From the NCBI GenBank assembly GCA_021793945.1, contig JAJYRT010000062.1:1-10308 (forward strand): a stretch of 10,308 nucleotides of DNA, written 5' to 3'. Of this stretch, positions 7,385-10,308 are shown one piece after another; positions within the stretch are counted from its first letter, which is position 1; each line of letters begins with the position of its first letter. A program made the translations under genes and the position numbers. The notes beneath the pieces were generated by a model. That model ran no database searches. It was given only the letters and a program-made list of their open reading frames with translations, and was not told the origin of the DNA. This DNA is from Thermoplasmata archaeon. GTDB lineage: Archaea; Thermoplasmatota; Thermoplasmata; Thermoplasmatales; Thermoplasmataceae.

Positions 7385-7394
7385 ACCCGTAGAT

Positions 7395-7419
7395 CTGGGT
7401 TCAAATCCCAGTGCGCCCA
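7395..7419 (+). other. Probable attachment site (attL) in the tRNA-Trp 3' end
   Basis: Archaeal tyrosine integrases commonly recombine into the 3' half of tRNA genes and restore the tRNA from their own att sequence. Here the intact 3' exon, with T-arm and acceptor strand, is followed within 50 bp by an integrase gene. The second copy (attR) is not in this window, so the exact core is inferred. No second copy of the T-arm sequence is visible between 7420 and 10308. Confidence 0.5.
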
Positions 7420-7435
7420 CTAGTAGCAAACACAT

Positions 7436-7465
7436 GTTTTTCATTTTCAAAATTATCTGTTTTTA
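7436..7465 (+). terminator. T-rich terminator region after tRNA-Trp
   Basis: Three T-runs (7437-7441, 7444-7447 and 7460-7464) follow the tRNA within 45 bp. Oligo-T tracts end transcription by archaeal RNA polymerase, so this is a likely stop for the eL41/tRNA-Trp transcript. No hairpin is needed or seen. Confidence 0.45.
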
Positions 7466-7468
7466 CCG

Positions 7469-8386
7469 TCATATAGCGATTGCCTCCTCACTTTCGAAAA
7501 AATCGGGTGTTCGAACCCTGCTGTAAAGGTCATATATTTCCCCCTGTATCTCACTGCTCAGCAGATGGGTGTAGAGCTGCGTGCTGTGGATATCCGCGTG
7601 GCCCAGATGGATCTGCACCTTTCTCATGTCCACCCCTGCCTTCAGCAGCCTGGTTGCACAGTAGTGCCTCAGGGCATGGGCATGGAGCTGCGGGACGTTT
7701 GCCGCCTTTCCTGCTTCCTTGATGTGCTGCCTCACGGGTGCAGCTTTCATCCTTCCGTAGTCTGCAGTCCACAGCGCTTTCGGGTCTGAGGGCTGCCTGA
7801 ATTCCCTTACGTACCGGTCAGCCATGTCCATTGTTGTGGGCGACAACGCAACGAACCGGTCTTTTTCCTTCTTGCTTGACCATATCTTGTATCCCTTTTC
7901 CCTCCTGTCCTCGATGTTCATCTTCAGGAGCTCCGATATCCTCATGCCCCCCTCCGCAAGCACCCGTATCATCAGAGCTGTCCTGAACCACTTTCTTTCG
8001 TGTTCCGTCTGCTTGAGGTAGTCCCTGATACGCTCGTTGAATTTCAGCCTGCACGTCCTCAGGACCTCCCGGTATTGGTCATCGGTGGGAAACCACGGAT
8101 CCGAACTTGGTTCCCTGCTGAAATGGGGAAGGCTGACCTCCTGGTTCGTGAATTTTGCCCATTTCGCCAGGTCGGCCATTTCGCTTCTCAGGCTGACCTT
8201 CTTTTTCGCGTGCTCTAGCTGTTCTGCGCAGTACTCATAGACCCATACCTCGTCAATGTTGAACACGTCCAGGCCTTTCCTTGACAGGGTCCTTATCCTC
8301 CTCACGGCCCTGTCCATGGTTTCCACAGAGTATTCCGGGAGCAGGCGCACCCTGAAGGTCCTGAGCTCGCTGTTCAGGTCCTTCAT
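7469..8386 (-). CDS. int: Tyrosine recombinase / integrase
   Basis: This 305-residue site-specific recombinase probably inserts and excises the element at tRNA-Trp. An N-terminal helical core-binding region (about 10-90) precedes the catalytic domain. The active-site set is complete: R149 in GGMRISELL, a lysine in SSKKEKDR (172-175), H237-x-x-R240 in HALRHYCATR, H263 in LGHADIHSTQ, and nucleophile Y272 in QLYTHLL. The start at ATG 8386 is preferred over ATG 8404: it overlaps the previous gene's stop as ATGA and has GGGGGTGA a few bases before it. The gene is intact rather than split by integration, unlike SSV-type integrases. It reads toward the tRNA and is the last gene of its operon, with translation probably coupled to the 125-aa gene. 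Confidence 0.93.
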   Translation of the reverse strand: MKDLNSELRTFRVRLLPEYSVETMDRAVRRIRTLSRKGLDVFNIDEVWVYEYCAEQLEHAKKKVSLRSEMADLAKWAKFTNQEVSLPHFSREPSSDPWFPTDDQYREVLRTCRLKFNERIRDYLKQTEHERKWFRTALMIRVLAEGGMRISELLKMNIEDRREKGYKIWSSKKEKDRFVALSPTTMDMADRYVREFRQPSDPKALWTADYGRMKAAPVRQHIKEAGKAANVPQLHAHALRHYCATRLLKAGVDMRKVQIHLGHADIHSTQLYTHLLSSEIQGEIYDLYSRVRTPDFFESEEAIAI

Positions 8387-8760
8387 TTCTTCACCCCCTT
8401 CCATGGCGGCATGAATACTCTCTTTTCCTTGCTGTACCTGTATCCATGTGCTTCCAGGTCCTGCGCAAGATCCTTGAACCCGTGATCCAGGTATTTTCTC
8501 GGCTTCAGCAGGCCATTATCCTCTATGAGGTCGTATTTGGCAATGATGTCAACAAGCGCCTCCTTCTTTCCTCCCTCATTCTTTCCGGGTTCTCCCGCCG
8601 TCTGCTTTGTCTCTATCCATGACTCGTACGGCATAATTAGCCTGTCACAAAACATCTTTTGCTTGTCCATGTCGACAACCCCGTCCTTCTCCTTGAGGAA
8701 ATTCCTCACTTCAGTGTATTCACCATTCACATATTCCAGGTACTCTCTCTTCACGTTCAT
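8383..8760 (-). CDS. 125-aa protein of unknown function, upstream of integrase
   Basis: I do not recognise this protein. It is charged and mostly helical, with no membrane segment. Residues about 1-55 form a helical region with Y/E/K-rich composition. A polar linker rich in G, E and K follows near 56-66 (TAGEPGKNEGGKK), and a second domain from about 67 ends in the motif-like HGYRYSKEKRVFMPPW. The basic C-terminus could suit nucleic-acid contact, and its position directly before int would allow a role as an excision or accessory factor, but that is inference only. ATG 8760 overlaps the previous stop (ATGA) and its own stop overlaps the int start (ATGA). The ribosome binding site is weak (GGATGG), consistent with coupled translation. 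Confidence 0.8.
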   Translation of the reverse strand: MNVKREYLEYVNGEYTEVRNFLKEKDGVVDMDKQKMFCDRLIMPYESWIETKQTAGEPGKNEGGKKEALVDIIAKYDLIEDNGLLKPRKYLDHGFKDLAQDLEAHGYRYSKEKRVFMPPWKGVKK

Positions 8761-8930
8761 ATAAAACCATCCAGTGTCGTTTTTCTCACAGCTGTCTTCT
8801 GTGGCTGCATCCTGTTGTATGTCCGCATGACGTCCCCTGCGAACCTCTTCCTTCTCTGGTCCCTTGGCACTTCGTCAATTCCCCACTTCTTCAGCGTTTC
8901 CTCAATCGCGTCTCCAAACGTAAAAGTCAT
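8757..8930 (-). CDS. 57-aa basic protein of unknown function
   Basis: This short gene encodes a strongly basic 57-residue protein that begins MTFTFGDAIEETLKKWG and has an R/K-rich centre (RDQRRKRFAG at 23-32). No family is recognised. The positive charge and small size fit a nucleic-acid-binding or accessory role, but this is inference. The gene is supported by context: it has the best ribosome binding site of the operon (AGGAGG, eight bases before the ATG), its ATG overlaps the stop of the 72-aa gene as ATGA, and its TGA overlaps the ATG of the 125-aa gene as ATGA. Without it there would be a 166-bp hole in an otherwise gapless operon. Confidence 0.8.
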   Translation of the reverse strand: MTFTFGDAIEETLKKWGIDEVPRDQRRKRFAGDVMRTYNRMQPQKTAVRKTTLDGFI

Positions 8931-9145
8931 GGGAAGATCCTCCTGAACTGTGATATGGCCTCCCTGACGGGTACTGAATGATCATGCTGTACGGGCTCGG
9001 GATAGCCGGCTTCACGCCAGTGTACGCTCATTACATGTGAATGCCGCCCAACAGTATTCCTTCTCATTGCGCCGCATAAGCAGACATAAGTCCTTCTCGA
9101 TGGATCCCAGTGGAAGAAATCCTGCGTGGATCCTCGTGCTGACAT
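8927..9145 (-). CDS. 72-aa zinc-finger-like protein
   Basis: This small protein has one compact candidate zinc site: C22-x-C24-G, then H35, H37 and H42 (YVCLCG followed by HSHVMSVHW). The spacing is close to a C2H2-type finger with a short C-x-C knuckle and H-x4-H. Single-finger proteins of this size are common in archaeal viruses and plasmids and often act as DNA-binding regulators; that role is inferred here. Arginines flank the site. The ATG at 9145 overlaps the previous TGA by one base (TGATG), and a GGAGG lies 10 bases upstream. The stop overlaps the ATG of the 57-aa gene. No exact family is recognised. Confidence 0.75.
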   Translation of the reverse strand: MSARGSTQDFFHWDPSRRTYVCLCGAMRRNTVGRHSHVMSVHWREAGYPEPVQHDHSVPVREAISQFRRIFP

Positions 9146-9393
9146 CAGAATCCAGCCTCCGCCATCTTCTGCCTCAGTTTCATGTCATCCACCCGCAGCC
9201 TGTTCAGCTCCTCAGTATTCCGTTCTATCCTTCGCAGGCACGTCCTCTCATGTCGCCTCAGGGCCTTGATCTGTGTGGTTTCGTACAACAGGTCATTCCG
9301 GATCCTGATCAGCTCGTCCCTATCTCTCTCAATCTTCCGCTCCAGGGTTTTTATCAGCCTGGGCTGGCATCTCAGCTTTTCCATGATGCTCAT
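9145..9393 (-). CDS. 82-aa coiled-coil protein
   Basis: Almost the whole protein (about residues 10-78) is one long amphipathic helix, with heptad-like placement of L and I and many R, E and K residues. It is likely a coiled-coil dimer or oligomer. The high arginine content allows nucleic-acid contact, but no motif fixes a function. It could serve as a structural or regulatory partner for other proteins of the element. ATG 9393 overlaps the 110-aa stop codon as ATGA, and GGAGG lies eight bases before it. An in-frame ATG three codons later is a less supported alternative. Its stop overlaps the next start as TGATG. Confidence 0.75.
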   Translation of the reverse strand: MSIMEKLRCQPRLIKTLERKIERDRDELIRIRNDLLYETTQIKALRRHERTCLRRIERNTEELNRLRVDDMKLRQKMAEAGF

Positions 9394-9722
9394 GGACGAG
9401 GCCTCCAGTCAACTCCCGCATACAGGTCTGCCAGGAATACAGGCATGGCGAAGGGCTCTCCCAAGAAGTATTTGTTCCACTTCTCAATGAGCGACTGGAG
9501 ATCGTTTCCCGCCCTCACATAGGCATCGTGCAGGTACGGGTTCATGGCAAACTGCGAAAGTATCACCATGCGGCACCCATGCACCTCATCGGTAGCCACC
9601 TTTATCCTTGCCCTGAGATAGGGCATGTAGTCAATCACCAGGCAATAGTCAGGTTTCATCCCGTTTTCGTCCGTCAGTAAGCCACCGCAGAGCATCCTTT
9701 CCAATTCGTCATCAGACTCCAT
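9390..9722 (-). CDS. 110-aa protein of unknown function, first clear gene of the element operon
   Basis: I do not recognise this acidic-to-neutral, mixed alpha/beta protein. It begins with an acidic segment (MESDDELERML), then a likely beta-strand pair around PDYCLVIDYMPYLRARIKVA, and ends with an aromatic-rich tail (NKYFLGEPFAMPVFLADLY then WRPRP). No membrane segment, nucleotide-binding loop or metal site is evident. The ATG at 9722 is the first start after an in-frame TGA upstream, and GGAGG lies nine bases before it. Its stop overlaps the 82-aa start as ATGA. Five downstream genes, integrase included, follow without a gap, so it is probably expressed with them. Confidence 0.78.
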   Translation of the reverse strand: MESDDELERMLCGGLLTDENGMKPDYCLVIDYMPYLRARIKVATDEVHGCRMVILSQFAMNPYLHDAYVRAGNDLQSLIEKWNKYFLGEPFAMPVFLADLYAGVDWRPRP

Positions 9723-9723
9723 T

Positions 9724-9900
9724 TCACCTGGCCTCCAGTTTTCTTCGATTTCCTCTTGTCATTTCACAAGACTCTCCGTTCAAGAACGGTGATTGGTCCC
9801 AGCCCTCCCGAAAAAATCGTTTCCATTCGGTGTACACGGAAGGTGGGAAGTCTCCATGGCCCTCAGCCGGGAAAAAACTATATAATTGATCGGGGATCAT
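9724..9900 (-). CDS. Possible 58-aa leading gene of the operon (uncertain)
   Basis: A minus-strand open frame ends in TGA one base before the 110-aa ATG, in keeping with the packed operon. Read from ATG 9900 it gives 58 residues beginning MIPDQLYSFFPAEGHGDF and ending in a basic tail (TRGNRRKLEAR). From GTG 9837 it gives 37 residues. Against it: the ATG 9900 version covers the TATA box of the divergent plus-strand gene, no good ribosome binding site is seen, and the same frame continues as a shadow on the plus-strand membrane gene. Alternatively this stretch is just a leader and promoter region. Confidence 0.3.
   Translation of the reverse strand: MIPDQLYSFFPAEGHGDFPPSVYTEWKRFFREGWDQSPFLNGESCEMTRGNRRKLEAR
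9871..9888 (+). promoter_or_regulatory. Strong promoter of the membrane-protein gene
   Basis: A purine run (GAAAAAAC, a BRE-like element) is followed by the TATA box TATATAATT at 9879-9887. Transcription should begin near 9910, a few bases before the ATG at 9917, so the message is leaderless or nearly so. The TATA core is also acceptable on the minus strand, where it would start transcription near 9857 and could feed the integrase operon. Confidence 0.65.
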
Positions 9901-9916
9901 TGCGTGGGAAGTTTTC

Positions 9917-10308
9917 ATGGGCGGATCTAAAAAAGTCTCCAGATGGGTATTTTGGACAGCGTTAGGTATTTTGATTCTCTCTTTTATCACTTCTGTAACA
10001 TTTAGTGAACTGAAAGAAGAGACACTTGTAATAGCGTTTGGAGCAGTCTTCTTCTTTGGGCTGGCATGGTTTATTGGATACATCATTGGATGGAAGCATT
10101 CAGTCCGTAGCGTGTTTTTCAATGATGAGGAGAGTTCAGTGTCAGGTATCCCGTCTGAATTGTTGCCACCCTCGGATAACAGAGTGTCGTTCACAGAGCT
10201 TATGGTGTATTTCTTGGTGAGTGGGGCTTTCCTGCTGGGATTCGCCATAGCTGAGGAATACAAAAGCACAATACTTGCCGGGCTTTTCTTCCTCATAGCG
10301 GTAATATT
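9917..10308 (+). CDS. Multi-pass membrane protein of unknown function, 3' end cut by window edge
   Basis: From ATG 9917 the frame is open to the window end (130 codons seen, no stop). Hydrophobic segments lie at about residues 10-29, 37-59, 96-112 and from 117 on. A soluble polar loop at about 60-95 contains SGIPSELLPPSDN. The N-terminus is short and basic (GGSKKVSR). No family is recognised. Codon choice is more A/T-rich at third positions (TTT, GTA, ATT) than in the host genes, which hints at foreign origin. A good TATA box and a GGAAG just before the ATG support the call. A long minus-strand open frame over the same bases (9724-10296) is judged a shadow. It is divergent from the integrase operon and may be an element-encoded envelope or membrane-modifying protein, which is a guess. 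Confidence 0.72.
   Translation, partial: MGGSKKVSRWVFWTALGILILSFITSVTFSELKEETLVIAFGAVFFFGLAWFIGYIIGWKHSVRSVFFNDEESSVSGIPSELLPPSDNRVSFTELMVYFLVSGAFLLGFAIAEEYKSTILAGLFFLIAVI

Larger units (their letters stand above)
7279..7419 (+). tRNA. trnW: tRNA-Trp (CCA) with a 68-nt intron
   Basis: The exons 7279-7316 and 7385-7419 fold into a complete 73-nt tRNA. The acceptor stem GGGCGCA/TGCGCCC has seven perfect pairs. The D-arm is 7288-7304 with GG at 7297-7298. The anticodon stem ACGGG (7306-7310) pairs with CCCGT (7386-7390). The anticodon CCA is at 7313-7315. The T-arm CTGGG/CCCAG encloses TTCAAAT, and the discriminator base is A7419. CCA is not encoded. The intron sits at the canonical 37/38 position. 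A bulge-helix-bulge fits, with 3-nt bulges 7315-7317 and 7383-7385 and a central helix 7311-7314/7379-7382 that has one C-A mismatch. Assignment as Trp is firm from the CCA anticodon and the intron position. Confidence 0.95.
7420..10308. mobile_element. Integrated element (virus or plasmid) at tRNA-Trp, one end only
   Basis: From the tRNA-Trp 3' end to the window edge the content changes from known housekeeping genes to a tyrosine integrase, five small unknown proteins in one overlapping minus-strand operon, and a divergent unknown membrane protein. This layout is typical of an integrated archaeal plasmid or provirus. No replication, capsid or portal gene can be identified within the visible part. 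The distal boundary lies beyond 10308. Confidence 0.75.

Noticed and set aside
7385..7419. Tandem tRNA fragment or second att copy near the integrase
   Set aside because: The tRNA 3' exon is single-copy in the window; no repeat of the T-arm and acceptor strand appears up to 10308.
9037..9522. A 161-aa open frame on the plus strand
   Set aside because: It runs across three coupled minus-strand genes that each have a ribosome binding site and start/stop overlap. It has no promoter or ribosome binding site of its own.
9724..10296. A 190-aa open frame on the minus strand
   Set aside because: It lies over a plus-strand membrane protein with a good promoter, and its composition (S, P and T rich) is that of an antisense shadow. 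Only its last 37-58 codons, past the plus-strand start, are kept as a weak candidate.
7420..10308. CRISPR array, insertion sequence or toxin-antitoxin pair in the element
   Set aside because: I found no regularly spaced direct repeats, no terminal inverted repeats with a transposase, and no recognised toxin or antitoxin motif.

Overview
The window reads as a chromosomal segment of an acidophilic euryarchaeon of the Thermoplasmatales type. This rests on archaeal-only genes (the PolD small subunit DP1, ribosomal protein eL41, and an intron-split tRNA-Trp), on futalosine-route menaquinone genes as used by Thermoplasmatales, on many TATA-box promoters placed for leaderless mRNAs, and on a compact layout with frequent AGG/AGA arginine codons. 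The genus cannot be fixed from the sequence alone.

Positions 1-7419 are host housekeeping DNA. First comes a menaquinone pair: mqnE (aminofutalosine synthase, cut at its 5' end by the window edge) and mqnA (chorismate dehydratase). Next is guaB (IMP dehydrogenase) with its own leaderless promoter. On the minus strand follow a family 4 uracil-DNA glycosylase and, upstream of it, an EamA-type permease. After a 335-bp spacer with no clear gene lies the PolD small subunit DP1. It meets a small helical protein of unknown function tail to tail with one base between them. A divergent promoter region then leads to eL41, whose stop codon directly abuts the first base of tRNA-Trp. The 68-nt tRNA intron is a box C/D guide RNA. 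Its two 12-nt guides point to positions 34 and 39 of the same tRNA.

Positions 7420-10308 look like one end of an integrated mobile element at the 3' end of tRNA-Trp. A tyrosine integrase is encoded about 50 bp from the tRNA, pointing toward it. It is the last gene of a minus-strand operon of six tightly overlapping genes. Reading downstream these encode proteins of 110 aa, 82 aa (coiled coil), 72 aa (zinc-finger-like), 57 aa, 125 aa and the integrase. Every junction is an ATGA or TGATG overlap, and the first four genes each carry a GGAGG ribosome binding site 8-10 nt before the start. None of the five small proteins resembles a family I recognise. A strong TATA element at about 9879-9887 drives a divergent plus-strand membrane protein that runs off the window. 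The other end of the element (attR) is not in view, so its total size, and whether it is a virus or a plasmid, cannot be judged.
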